Shown here piece after piece: positions 35,218-44,125 of a stretch of DNA of 64,000 bases. The notes under the pieces were generated by a model. That model was given only the letters and a program-made list of their open reading frames with translations, did not search any database and was not told the origin of the DNA. This stretch comes from Prevotella sp. E13-17 (GTDB lineage Bacteria > Bacteroidota > Bacteroidia > Bacteroidales > Bacteroidaceae), in the NCBI RefSeq assembly GCF_022024035.1, contig NZ_CP091787.1, positions 1,674,001-1,738,000 of the forward strand, written 5' to 3'. The position numbers and the translations under genes were made by a program. Positions within the stretch are counted from its first letter, which is position 1. Each line of letters begins with the position of its first letter.

Positions 35218-36090
35218 TTATCCCAGATATTTCATCAGAATACGAGCGTTGCCTGAGTCGCGAAGCTTTGCAATGCTCTTCTCGCGAATTTGGCGGACGC
35301 GTTCGCGGGTGAGACCCAGTTGATCGCCAATCTCTTCAAGACCTTTTTCGTGGCAACCAATGCCAAAGCATTCGCGGATAATGGTGATTTCGCGCTCCTT
35401 CAGCACCTTGTTGAGTACGGCATTCAGCTCCTGTGCCATAGACTCGTGATCTACGTGGCGGTCTGTACGACTGTCGTCACCCGAGGCCATCACGTCGAGC
35501 ATACAGTTGTCCTCTCCATCTTGGAATGGTGCATCGATAGATACGTGATGTCCATCTGCCATCATTGACTGACCAATCTTCTCTTCGTCGATATCGGTCA
35601 TTTCGGCTAACTCACTCACTGATGGGTGGCGCTGGTTCTCTTGCTCAAACTTGTTAATCTCGTGGTTAATCTTATTCAGTGAGCCAACTTGGTTCAAGGG
35701 AAGACGTACGATACGGCTTTGCTCAGCAATTGCCTGCAAGATAGACTGACGAATCCACCATACGGCATAAGAGATGAACTTGAATCCACGTGTTTCATCA
35801 AACTTTTGCGCAGCCTTAATCAATCCGATATTTCCTTCGTCGATAAGGTCTGTCAAAGTTAAACCCTGGTGCTGATATTGCTTGGCGACACTGACCACAA
35901 AGCGCAGATTGGCTGTCACCAGTTTATCTTTTGCGCGTTCGCCCTCGGGGCCTCCTTTTTTAATCTTTTGAGCCAGTTCAATTTCTTCGTCAATACTGAT
36001 AAGTGGAGCACGGCCAATCTCTACCAGATATTTATCCAATGCCTCACTTGAACGATTTGTGATGCTTTTCTGAATTTTGAGTTGTCTCAT
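35218..36090 (-). CDS. rpoD: Primary RNA polymerase sigma factor RpoD/SigA
   Basis: This 290-residue protein is the short housekeeping sigma factor of Bacteroidetes, without the long N-terminal region 1.1 of E. coli. Region 1.2 begins at SSEALDKYLVEIGR. Region 2 has TANLRFVVSVAKQYQHQGLTLTDLI and the promoter-melting GFKFISYAVWWIRQSI (about 105-120). Region 4.2 ends with the -33-reading helix GLTRERVRQIREKSIAKLR. It recognises TTTG/TAnnTTTG promoters of the kind seen across this window. It is a single-gene unit with a 78-nt leader after its own TACCTTTG box and a terminator. Confidence 0.97.
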   Translation of the reverse strand: MRQLKIQKSITNRSSEALDKYLVEIGRAPLISIDEEIELAQKIKKGGPEGERAKDKLVTANLRFVVSVAKQYQHQGLTLTDLIDEGNIGLIKAAQKFDETRGFKFISYAVWWIRQSILQAIAEQSRIVRLPLNQVGSLNKINHEINKFEQENQRHPSVSELAEMTDIDEEKIGQSMMADGHHVSIDAPFQDGEDNCMLDVMASGDDSRTDRHVDHESMAQELNAVLNKVLKEREITIIRECFGIGCHEKGLEEIGDQLGLTRERVRQIREKSIAKLRDSGNARILMKYLG

Positions 36091-36168
36091 CCTAAAATGA
36101 TTTTCCTTAAATATTTTCTAACTTCTTAATAATGAAGCTTATATACCTATTTTCTTATTTTTGCGGTG

Positions 36169-36176
36169 CAAAGGTA
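36169..36176 (-). promoter_or_regulatory. -7 box for rpoD
   Basis: TACCTTTG on the minus strand, 78 bp before the rpoD ATG at 36090. The rest of the gap 36091-36398 holds only this and the terminator at 36300-36370. Confidence 0.6.
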
Positions 36177-36299
36177 CAAAAAATATCGTTACGTTGTTCT
36201 CCAGAAGAGGTGTTTTTGTGTTAAAAAAAGAAAAACTCGATTGTGTAAATAAAATACTTTAGGAAGAATAGTTGTGTTCTTCCGTAGGGTTTGCTGTCT

Positions 36300-36370
36300 A
36301 AAAAAAGTAGGTCTGTGTCACGAAAATGTGTTTATTCTTGCCTGACATTTTTATTTCGTGACGCAGACCT
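36300..36370 (-). terminator. Intrinsic terminator of the uxuA/SDR unit
   Basis: The arms 36309-36325 and 36354-36370 match over 17 bp with one G-U pair, enclosing a 28-nt loop. On the minus strand the stem is followed by ACTTTTTTT. Confidence 0.85.
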
Positions 36371-36398
36371 TGTTGTTGCTATTGTGTTTAGACCGTCG

Positions 36399-37212
36399 TT
36401 ACATGGCGAAGACATTAAATCCTCCGTCAACCACAGCGACGGTGCCTGTAACGAACTTTGAGGCATCAGACATCAGGTAGTGAATCGTGCCGCAAAGTTC
36501 TTCGGGGGCACCCATGCGTCCGAATGGTGTCTGACGAATCACATCTTGACCTCGCTGGGTGTATGTGCCGTCAGGATTTGTAAGCAGAGTTCGGTTTTGT
36601 TCGGTGATGAAGAAGCCTGGTGCAATGGCATTTACACGAATACCTTCACCAAACTTTTTTGGCACATTCTGTGGCCATATACTGCGTGAAGTTTGATATG
36701 CCAGCCTTAGCAGCGGCATAGCCACACACTCTGGTCATAGGGCGGAATGCAGCCATGCTGGAGAAATTAATAATGGCTCCTTTGCCTTGTTCAGCCATGG
36801 GCTTTAAGAATATCTGGGTGGGTATGACTGTTCCTGTGAGATTGAGCTCGAGTACTTTTGAGAACTGAGCTGCATCAAGGTCGAAGAATGTCTTGTCTGG
36901 ACCAATGGTTGCGCCAGGCATATTACCTCCGGCAGCATTGAGGAGTGTATCTACACGTCCATATTTTGCAATGATATCATCACAATTCTGCTGCACGCAA
37001 GCTTCATCCATGACATCGGTTTTCATGAATTCGCATTGGCCGCCTTCGTTCTTTATGTCCTCAATGATGGCTTTTCCCACATCCTCTTTTCTGCCGAGAA
37101 TGATGACTTTTGCACCATTCAGTGCCAGATATTTTGCGATTGTGCGTCCTAAAACGCCTGTTCCGCCTGTGATGACGGTCACGTTGTCTTTAATGTCGAA
37201 TAGATTTTTCAT
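36399..37212 (-). pseudogene. SDR family oxidoreductase (probable D-mannonate oxidoreductase), frameshifted
   Basis: Two frames join into one typical short-chain dehydrogenase of about 270 residues. The first (from MKNLFDIKDNVTV, start 37212) carries the NAD site TGGTGVLG, LNAAGG and the YAAAK active site, and ends abruptly at ECAKKVW. The second supplies FGEGIRVNAIAPGFF to the natural C-terminus VVDGGFNVFAM. The switch lies in the A6 tract at 36655-36660, where five A would keep the frame. The gene follows uxuA closely, so the protein probably reduces fructuronate to mannonate. The shift may be a real mutation, a sequencing error or, less likely, slippage. The ATG at 37239 overlaps uxuA. Confidence 0.8.
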
Positions 37213-37231
37213 TGTTAGTGTCTTTTTGTCG

Positions 37232-38485
37232 TTAGTCAAAGAAACCGGGTTGAGTGTATTTGATGCCTAACTCGTTGTCAACAGTTGCAAGAATGCCTTG
37301 AATCTGGCCTAGTGCGAACATGCGACCTAACAGCGTATAGCCGGCATTATGGCCATGACTTGATTCGTCCATGATGCCACCGGGCTGGTCTGTGAAGGTC
37401 ATCCCATGATCTACTCGCATAGGAAGGTGTGGATTTTCTTTCTCAAAAATGCGTGCTAACTCCACGATGTTTGCACGTCCACCCAAATGTGATGCTTCGG
37501 TGAAATCGCCATTTGGGAAGATATGGCACGAACGTAGATGAATGAAATGAGTGCGAGGCGCAAATTCTTGGGCCATTTCAACCACATTATTATATGCTCC
37601 TGCACTGAGCGAACCTGCGCAGAACGTCAGACCATTGTGCTTGTTTGGAACTGCATTAAGAAACCAACGGATGTCTTCTGCCGTGCGAACGATTCGTGGA
37701 AGTCCAAGTATCTCGATTGGAGGGTCGTCAGGATGCACACACATATTAATGTCATAGGCATCACATGTGGGCATAATTGCCTCGAGGAAGTACTTCAGAT
37801 TCTCACGAAGTTTCTGCTTGTCAATGTCATGATAAAGTTCTAGGAATGATTGAAATTTAGCAATAGGCTCTTTGTCGCCTTCTGAGAAATTTCCGCTTAC
37901 AAAACCTTGAGTCTTAATTACAATATTCTCAATGAGTTTGTGGTCGTTTTCAGGAGTCATTCTTTTGGCAAGTTCGTCTGCTTCTGCAAGTACATTCCGA
38001 CCGATGCCGACGCCTTCTGGGAATTGAAATTTTTCCCATTCTTCACGTGCACCTTCTCGTTTTAAAAGATAAATGTCAAAATAGGCAAATTCGGCATAGT
38101 TGAAATATAAGTTGGTTGCACCGTTGGGATTGTTGTGAAGCAAGTCTGTTCGAGCCCAGTCGAGCACTGGCATAAAGTTGTAACAGATGGTGTGAATGCC
38201 TTCGGCTGCAAGGTTTTTAAGGGATTCCTTGTATATCTCTATTTGCAGATCTCGATCGGGGCCTCCGTATTTAATGGACTCGACAACGGGTAAACTCTCA
38301 ACAACAGACCAGCGCATGCCATAACTTTCAATATATGTTTTCAAATCATGTATCTTCTCTTGGGGCCAAACCTCGCCAAGAGAAATGTCGTGAAGCGCCG
38401 TAACAATGCCTTCAACGCCAATTTGTTTTAGCATGGCAAGCGTTATTTTATCTTTCTTGCCAAACCATCTCCATGTTCTTTCCAT
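37232..38485 (-). CDS. uxuA: Mannonate dehydratase
   Basis: UxuA converts D-mannonate to 2-keto-3-deoxygluconate in hexuronate catabolism. The 417-residue protein begins MERTWRWFGKKDKITLAML and keeps the family motifs: CYNFMPVLDWARTDL (about 100-114), the metal-binding MCVHPDDPP (about 250-258), and FIHLRSCH (about 315). The region near residues 344-357, LPMRVDHGMT, belongs to the active site. It is somewhat longer than the E. coli enzyme (394). The SDR gene follows it on the same strand. A -7 box (TACCTTTG, 38516-38523) precedes it by 30 bp. Confidence 0.96.
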   Translation of the reverse strand: MERTWRWFGKKDKITLAMLKQIGVEGIVTALHDISLGEVWPQEKIHDLKTYIESYGMRWSVVESLPVVESIKYGGPDRDLQIEIYKESLKNLAAEGIHTICYNFMPVLDWARTDLLHNNPNGATNLYFNYAEFAYFDIYLLKREGAREEWEKFQFPEGVGIGRNVLAEADELAKRMTPENDHKLIENIVIKTQGFVSGNFSEGDKEPIAKFQSFLELYHDIDKQKLRENLKYFLEAIMPTCDAYDINMCVHPDDPPIEILGLPRIVRTAEDIRWFLNAVPNKHNGLTFCAGSLSAGAYNNVVEMAQEFAPRTHFIHLRSCHIFPNGDFTEASHLGGRANIVELARIFEKENPHLPMRVDHGMTFTDQPGGIMDESSHGHNAGYTLLGRMFALGQIQGILATVDNELGIKYTQPGFFD

Positions 38486-38515
38486 CGTTAGTTTTTTTTA
38501 TTGCTTTCTGATTTG

Positions 38516-38523
38516 CAAAGGTA
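38516..38523 (-). promoter_or_regulatory. -7 box for uxuA
   Basis: TACCTTTG on the minus strand, 30 bp before the uxuA ATG at 38485. Confidence 0.6.
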
Positions 38524-38603
38524 GTGAATAATTGAAACAATACGTAGAAATATCAATCAAAAAAATATAAATTCACTCATTTTTCTAATTTTATGATGGA
38601 TAT

Positions 38604-38635
38604 TTTGCGGTATCTCACTTTTTTTTGTACCTTTG
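38604..38635 (+). promoter_or_regulatory. Promoter of the ileS operon
   Basis: TTTG (38604-38607), a 20-bp spacer and TACCTTTG (38628-38635) form a full consensus Bacteroidetes promoter, 31 bp before the ileS ATG. Confidence 0.8.
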
Positions 38636-38666
38636 CACGTCAAAATAATATAGTATTATAAACGAT

Positions 38667-41600
38667 ATGGCAAAGAGATTCGCTGAACATAACGGCTTGA
38701 ACCTGACTCAGGTTAATAATGAGATTTTGGATAAATGGAAGAAAGAAGATATTTTCCATCGCTCAATTGATGAGCGTGAAGGATGTCCGCAGTTTGTTTT
38801 CTTTGAAGGTCCTCCTTCAGCAAATGGTCATCCAGGTATCCATCACGTGCTGGGACGTTCGCTTAAAGATACGTTTAATCGCTATAAGACCATGCAGGGC
38901 TTCCAAGTTAAGCGCAAAGCAGGATGGGATACTCATGGACTGCCCGTAGAACTTGGTGTCGAGAAAGAGTTGGGCATTACGAAAGCTGATATCGATAATA
39001 AGGATTCGGAAAAGTATATATCTACAGAAGACTACAATAAAAAATGCCGTGAGAACGTGATGAAGTTCACTGCCGAATGGCGCGAATTGACTGAGCGCAT
39101 GGGCTATTTTGTAGATCTTGATAACCCCTATATCACCTACGATAATAAATATATCGAATCACTTTGGTGGTTGCTTAAGCAGTTCTATAACAAGGGATTG
39201 CTTTACAAGGGTTATACCATTCAGCCATATTCGCCAGCAGCAGGTACGGGCCTGTCAAGTCACGAGCTGAATCAGCCTGGTTGCTATCGTGACGTGAAGG
39301 ACACAACATGTACGGCTCTTTTCAAAATGAAGAATCCTAAGCCTGAGATGACAGGATGGGGAACGCCTTACTTTATGGCTTGGACCACTACACCTTGGAC
39401 CCTTGCCGCAAACTCTGCATTGTGTGTGGGCCCAAAGATTGATTACGTAGCCATCGAAACCTACAACCCTTATACCGCAGAGAAGATTACTATTGTGATG
39501 GCTGATGCACGCGTTGCTGCCTATTTTGATACAGCTGCAGAGATATCTGACGGTGGTGAGATGCCCGAATATAAAAAGGGTGAGAAGTTCTTGCCTTATC
39601 GTGTGGTAGCACGCTACAAGGGAACAGACTTAGTTGGTATGGAGTACGAACAGTTGCTGCCCATGATTCAACCCGTGGCTGAGGGCGCTTTTCGTGTGAT
39701 TCCTGGTGACTATGTGACAACAGAAGATGGTGCAGGTATCGTGCATATTGCTCCAAACTTTGGTGCTGACGATGCTTTTGTGGCAAAGAAAGCTGGTGTG
39801 CCCGCTATCGTACTGATTGACAAAAAAGGCAACGAGCGTCCTGTAGTGGATCTGCAAGGTAAGTACTTCTTGATAGAAGACTTGGATGCAGATTTCGTTA
39901 AGAACTATGTAAATACTGAGAAATGGAGCCGTTATGCAGGTCGCTATGTTAAGAATGCATATGATGAGACGTTGACAGATAAGGATGAAACGCTTGATAT
40001 CTCCATCTGCATGGATTTGAAGGCAGAAGGTAAGGTATTTAAGATTGAGAAGCATGTCCACAACTATCCTCATTGTTGGCGTACAGACAAACCTGTGCTA
40101 TATTATCCTTTGGATTCTTGGTTTATCAAGAGTACGGACAAAAAGGTTCGTATGAGTGAGCTAAACAAGACCATCGGTTGGCATCCAGAATCAACAGGTA
40201 CGGGGCGTTTCGGTAACTGGTTGGAGAATCTTAACGACTGGAATTTGTCTCGTTCACGCTTCTGGGGCACACCATTGCCCATTTGGCGTAGCGAAGGTGG
40301 CGAAGAAAAGTGCATCGGAAGTCTTGAGGAGCTCTATGCAGAGATTGAGAAAGCTGTAGCAGCCGGCGTGATGACTTCAAATCCGCTGAAGGATAAAGGG
40401 TTCGTTCCTGGTGACATGTCTAAAGAGAACTACGATAAGATAGACATGCACCGTCCTTTTGTTGACTATATTATATTGGTAAGCGAAAGCGGTAAACCAA
40501 TGAAGCGCGAAAGCGACTTGGTCGATGTGTGGTTTGATTCAGGCTCAATGCCTTATGCTCAGGTTCACTATCCTTTTGAAAATCGTGAACTGATTGATGA
40601 CAAGAAGGCTTTCCCTGCAGACTTTATCAATGAGGGTGTCGATCAGACACGTGGTTGGTTCTTCACGTTGCATGCTATTGCAACGATGATTTTCGACTCC
40701 GTTGCATTTAAAAATGTCATTTCAACTGGCCTTGTCTTGGATGCTAAAGGTAACAAGATGTCCAAGCATGTAGGTAATGTTATTAATCCATTTGAGATGA
40801 TTGAGAAGTATGGTTCTGATGCTGTACGTTTCTATATGATGACTAACTCTGAACCATGGGACAACCTGAAGTTCGATCCAGAGGGCGTGGCAGAAATCAG
40901 TCGTAAGTTCTTTGGCACCTTATATAATACTTATTCACTCTTCGCTATGTATGCTAATGTGGATGAGTTTAATCCTAAGTCACCTCAGATTCCTGTTAAG
41001 GAGCGTCCTGAATTTGACCGTTGGATTCTGTCTTGCCTAAACTCTCTGGTGAAAGGTGTGCAGGAAGAGATGGATGGATTCGATCCTACTCGTGCTGGCC
41101 GCTTGATTGATAAGTTCGTTGACGAGGATCTGTCGAACTGGTATGTTCGTCTGAACAAGAAACGTTTCTGGGGTAAGGAGATGGACAACGATAAGTTGGC
41201 TGCCTATCAGACACTCTATGAGTGTTTGATGACCGTATCTAAGTTGTTGGCTCCGTTTGCGCCTTTCTTTGCTGATCGTATCTATTGTGATCTTGGAGGC
41301 GAACTGGATTCTGTACATCTTGAGAAGTTCCCCGTAGCTAATACTGAATTGGTAAATGCTGATTTGGAACAACGTATGGAGATTGCACAGCGTATTACCA
41401 CTATTGTTCTTGCCCTGCGTCGTAAGGAAAGTCTTAAGGTGAAGCAGCCTCTGCAGACGCTGATGATTCCTCCTGTAGATGAAGCACAGCGCGTTGCAAT
41501 AGAAAGTGTGAAGCAAATCTTCCTGCAAGAGGTCAATGTGAAGGATGTGAAGTTCGTAGAGGGAACTGGTATCCTTGTTAAGAAGGTTAAGTGCAACTAC

Positions 41601-42092
41601 CGCACAATGGGTAAGAAGTTCGGAAAGCTGATGAAGGGTGTGGCTGCTCAGGTTGATTTGCTCACTCAGGAACAGATTGCTCAGTTGGAGAATGAGGGCT
41701 CAATCGAAATCACCGTTGAAGGACAAAACCTCACGGTAGAGGCTGTAGATGTTGATATTATCAGTGAAGACATTCCTGGCTGGCTGGTTGGTAACGAAGG
41801 TAATTTGACTGTTGCCCTAGATATAACACTTACCGATGAACTGAAGAATGAGGGTATGGCTCGTGAACTGGTCAATCGCATTCAGAACATACGTAAGAAG
41901 AGTGGGTTGGAGATTACAGATCGTATCCGTGTCTGCATAGAACCTAACGAAGCTTCAACAAAGGCTGTAGAATCTTTTGGCGATTATATCGCCCGTCAGG
42001 TGTTGGCTGATAGCATTACACTTGAGGCAAACGACGGACAGAATGTTGAATTTGATGAATTTAAACTTAATATTAAAATATCAAAATCCTAA
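38667..42092 (+). CDS. ileS: Isoleucyl-tRNA synthetase
   Basis: This 1141-residue class I synthetase charges tRNA-Ile. The HIGH-type motif is GHPGIHHVLG (about residues 52-61), and the KMSKS-type motif is KMSKH (about 698-702). The editing domain lies between them (TTPWTLAANSAL, about 240-251). A long C-terminal tRNA-binding part without obvious zinc cysteines makes it of the longer, eukaryote-like type rather than the 940-residue E. coli type. The following gene starts 6 nt downstream. It appears to lead a plus-strand run of nine genes to 47134. Confidence 0.97.
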   Translation: MAKRFAEHNGLNLTQVNNEILDKWKKEDIFHRSIDEREGCPQFVFFEGPPSANGHPGIHHVLGRSLKDTFNRYKTMQGFQVKRKAGWDTHGLPVELGVEKELGITKADIDNKDSEKYISTEDYNKKCRENVMKFTAEWRELTERMGYFVDLDNPYITYDNKYIESLWWLLKQFYNKGLLYKGYTIQPYSPAAGTGLSSHELNQPGCYRDVKDTTCTALFKMKNPKPEMTGWGTPYFMAWTTTPWTLAANSALCVGPKIDYVAIETYNPYTAEKITIVMADARVAAYFDTAAEISDGGEMPEYKKGEKFLPYRVVARYKGTDLVGMEYEQLLPMIQPVAEGAFRVIPGDYVTTEDGAGIVHIAPNFGADDAFVAKKAGVPAIVLIDKKGNERPVVDLQGKYFLIEDLDADFVKNYVNTEKWSRYAGRYVKNAYDETLTDKDETLDISICMDLKAEGKVFKIEKHVHNYPHCWRTDKPVLYYPLDSWFIKSTDKKVRMSELNKTIGWHPESTGTGRFGNWLENLNDWNLSRSRFWGTPLPIWRSEGGEEKCIGSLEELYAEIEKAVAAGVMTSNPLKDKGFVPGDMSKENYDKIDMHRPFVDYIILVSESGKPMKRESDLVDVWFDSGSMPYAQVHYPFENRELIDDKKAFPADFINEGVDQTRGWFFTLHAIATMIFDSVAFKNVISTGLVLDAKGNKMSKHVGNVINPFEMIEKYGSDAVRFYMMTNSEPWDNLKFDPEGVAEISRKFFGTLYNTYSLFAMYANVDEFNPKSPQIPVKERPEFDRWILSCLNSLVKGVQEEMDGFDPTRAGRLIDKFVDEDLSNWYVRLNKKRFWGKEMDNDKLAAYQTLYECLMTVSKLLAPFAPFFADRIYCDLGGELDSVHLEKFPVANTELVNADLEQRMEIAQRITTIVLALRRKESLKVKQPLQTLMIPPVDEAQRVAIESVKQIFLQEVNVKDVKFVEGTGILVKKVKCNYRTMGKKFGKLMKGVAAQVDLLTQEQIAQLENEGSIEITVEGQNLTVEAVDVDIISEDIPGWLVGNEGNLTVALDITLTDELKNEGMARELVNRIQNIRKKSGLEITDRIRVCIEPNEASTKAVESFGDYIARQVLADSITLEANDGQNVEFDEFKLNIKISKS

Positions 42093-42098
42093 TGAATT

Positions 42099-42485
42099 AT
42101 GGCTGAGAAAACACGTTACTCGGATGAGGAACTGGAAGAGTTCCGCGAGATAATTAATGAGAAGTTGGCATTGGCAAAACGCGATTATGATCAGATGATG
42201 CGCGTTTTGACAAATCAGGACTCTAATGATGTTGATGATACATCACCAACATATAAAGCGTTGGAGGAGGGTAGCACAACACAGTCCAAGGAGGACCTAA
42301 TTCAGTTTGCCGCACGCCAACAGAAATTTATTCAAGGCTTAAAGGCTGCTCTCGTAAGAATTGAGAACAAGACTTACGGTGTTGATAGAATCACAGGAAA
42401 GTTGATACCGAAAGAGCGCCTGAGAGCTGTTCCTCATGCAACGCTCAGTGTAGAGTCTAAAGAGTTGGAGAAAAAAAGAAAGTGA
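42099..42485 (+). CDS. TraR/DksA family regulator lacking zinc cysteines
   Basis: This 128-residue protein has the DksA-type layout: an N-terminal coiled-coil region (about 8-40, SDEELEEFREIINEKLALAK), a loop with Asp (DSNDVDD, about 45-51) that may enter the RNA polymerase secondary channel, and a C-terminal globular region with TYGVDRITGKLIPKERLRAVPHAT. Members usually bind zinc through four cysteines in that region, but this sequence contains no cysteine at all. It probably modulates transcription with (p)ppGpp. It lies between ileS and lspA, and overlaps lspA by 4 nt. Confidence 0.87.
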   Translation: MAEKTRYSDEELEEFREIINEKLALAKRDYDQMMRVLTNQDSNDVDDTSPTYKALEEGSTTQSKEDLIQFAARQQKFIQGLKAALVRIENKTYGVDRITGKLIPKERLRAVPHATLSVESKELEKKRK

Positions 42486-43114
42486 ACAGAGTTAAATATT
42501 TAACAAAAGGCAGAATGGCCATAATCCTCATTATGGCCATTCTAATTATTGATCAGCTCATAAAGGTATGGGTAAAGACCCATATGTGCCTGCATGAGAG
42601 TATTCATGTGACCGACTGGTTTTACATTACCTTCATTGAAAACAATGGTATGGCGTATGGTATGCAGATAGGCTCAAAGTTGCTTTTGTCTCTATTCCGT
42701 ATGATTGCTATTGGATTTTTGTCTTACTATATCTGGATGCAGAGTAAAAAGCAAGTTAAGTGGGGCTATTTGATTTGCTTGTCTATGATCCTTGCTGGTG
42801 CTGCAGGCAATCTTATTGATTGTATGTTCTACGGTCTTTGCTTTGATGCGTCTTCTGCTTACGAAGTCAGCCAGTTTGTTGGATTTGGCAATGGTTATGA
42901 ATCATTTTTGATGGGTCGTGTGGTAGATATGTTCTATTTCCCGCTCATTGTTACCAACTATCCAGACTGGTTCCCATTTGTTGGTGGTAGTGAGTTTATT
43001 TTCTTTAGTCCGGTGTTTAACTTTGCTGATGCCTCGATCTCTGTTGGGGTTGTTGCGCTGCTATTGTTTTACCGTAAGGAGCTTAGTCAAATATCTTTCA
43101 AACGTGAATCGTAA
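42482..43114 (+). CDS. lspA: Lipoprotein signal peptidase
   Basis: LspA removes signal peptides from prolipoproteins in the inner membrane. This 210-residue protein has four hydrophobic segments and the two aspartate motifs: GAAGNLIDCMFYG (about 103-115) and VFNFADASISVG (about 177-188). It carries a longer loop between them than the roughly 160-residue E. coli enzyme, as in other Bacteroidetes. The start is GTG at 42482, overlapping the dksA-like stop. It overlaps the next gene, which is itself a lipoprotein, by 11 nt. Confidence 0.93.
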   Translation: MNRVKYLTKGRMAIILIMAILIIDQLIKVWVKTHMCLHESIHVTDWFYITFIENNGMAYGMQIGSKLLLSLFRMIAIGFLSYYIWMQSKKQVKWGYLICLSMILAGAAGNLIDCMFYGLCFDASSAYEVSQFVGFGNGYESFLMGRVVDMFYFPLIVTNYPDWFPFVGGSEFIFFSPVFNFADASISVGVVALLLFYRKELSQISFKRES

Positions 43115-43928
43115 TTGGATATTGCTATTGGTTGCTTTGTTCTTTTTGGTCGCATGCACGCCAAAGGTTCCAAAGCGTTTCATCCAACCCGATGAGCTGG
43201 AGGATATTCTTGTTGAGTATCACCTGGCAAAATCGATGGCTTCTCATGATAAAGACAATCAAGAAAGTTCCGAGGTGTTGCAGCATTTGTATGTCAATGC
43301 CGTATTACAAAAGTATGGATACACGCAGGATGATTTCGATTCGTCGATGGTCTATTATTATACTAATGCAGATCGATTTCAGGAAATCTATGAACGTGTT
43401 GCCGAAAGACTGGAGAATCAAGCCCTGATACTCGGAGCTTCCGAGGGTGAAATTGGAAAATTCTCATCTCTTGACAACGACGGTGATACTGCTAATATTT
43501 GGACAGAACGAAGAACCTTATCACTGATGCCTATTGCACCTTATGATAAATGGTCGTTCGTGATAGATGCTGACACGACCTATAGAAAAGGAGATCGGTT
43601 CCTGATGCGTTTCATGAGTGATTATGTCTTCCAGGATGGTTCTAAGAATACCATACTCTATGTGGCTGTCACATACGACAATGATACAACAATCTCACGT
43701 AATATTCATTTTTCCAGTTCAGGTCTCACGCAGCTCAATATTCCAGAATACGACGCTGCTAATGTGAAACAGATTCGCGGTTTCTTCTACCTTAAGGGAG
43801 ACAGAGATCGCTCAACAACAACTCGCTTGTTGTTTATCGATAACATTCAGTTGGTTCGTTTCCATCAACAAAGGTTTGAGTCGAATGATGAAATTGAGAA
43901 AGATAGCCTGTCATCAGATAGTCTTTGA
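43104..43928 (+). CDS. DUF4296 family lipoprotein
   Basis: I place the start at a GTG at 43104, 11 nt inside lspA, giving the lipoprotein signal MNRNWILLLVALFFLVAC with acylated C18. The open frame extends to 42948, but that part is antiphase to lspA and lacks signal character. The mature protein has an N-terminal DUF4296 domain (about 25-115, with DELEDILVEYHLAKSM) and a beta-rich C-terminal half. The function is unknown. Genes of this family often sit beside lspA, consistent with envelope roles. The 71-aa gene overlaps the 3' end by 41 nt. Confidence 0.78.
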   Translation: MNRNWILLLVALFFLVACTPKVPKRFIQPDELEDILVEYHLAKSMASHDKDNQESSEVLQHLYVNAVLQKYGYTQDDFDSSMVYYYTNADRFQEIYERVAERLENQALILGASEGEIGKFSSLDNDGDTANIWTERRTLSLMPIAPYDKWSFVIDADTTYRKGDRFLMRFMSDYVFQDGSKNTILYVAVTYDNDTTISRNIHFSSSGLTQLNIPEYDAANVKQIRGFFYLKGDRDRSTTTRLLFIDNIQLVRFHQQRFESNDEIEKDSLSSDSL

Positions 43929-44103
43929 GGATTCCACCAGTCAGAAAATGCAACTGGTGGAACTTGAAGATGGGGTCGTGATGCGCTGTTACCCTTTAAA
44001 AGGTGAGCAACCCCAGACGGAATGGATGAGTGGTTCAATATATCTCAGACACGACAAGATGGGATTATTGAGGGCTTTCTATGAAAATAAAGAGTTGAAA
44101 TAA
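43888..44103 (+). CDS. Small hypothetical protein (71 aa)
   Basis: The best start is ATG at 43888 (MKLRKIACHQIVFEDS), within the 3' end of the DUF4296 gene. An earlier in-frame ATG at 43876 is possible. The protein is soluble, with alternating strand-like segments (KMQLVELEDGVVMRCYPL) and no signal peptide. I do not recognise a family. Position in a tight run between the lipoprotein and MFS genes (22-nt gap) supports that it is translated. No function is proposed. Confidence 0.55.
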   Translation: MKLRKIACHQIVFEDSTSQKMQLVELEDGVVMRCYPLKGEQPQTEWMSGSIYLRHDKMGLLRAFYENKELK

Positions 44104-44125
44104 CAAACTAAAAACCTTATAGTTT

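Noticed and set aside
36646..36670. Programmed -1 frameshift at AAAAAAG in the SDR gene
   Set aside because: The zero-frame codons are AAA AAA G, which is the wrong phase for the X XXY YYZ pattern, and restoring the protein needs a +1 shift or deletion of one A.
42948..43103. N-terminal extension of the DUF4296 lipoprotein frame
   Set aside because: The extension overlaps lspA in another frame, has no signal character, and a clear lipoprotein signal starts at 43104.
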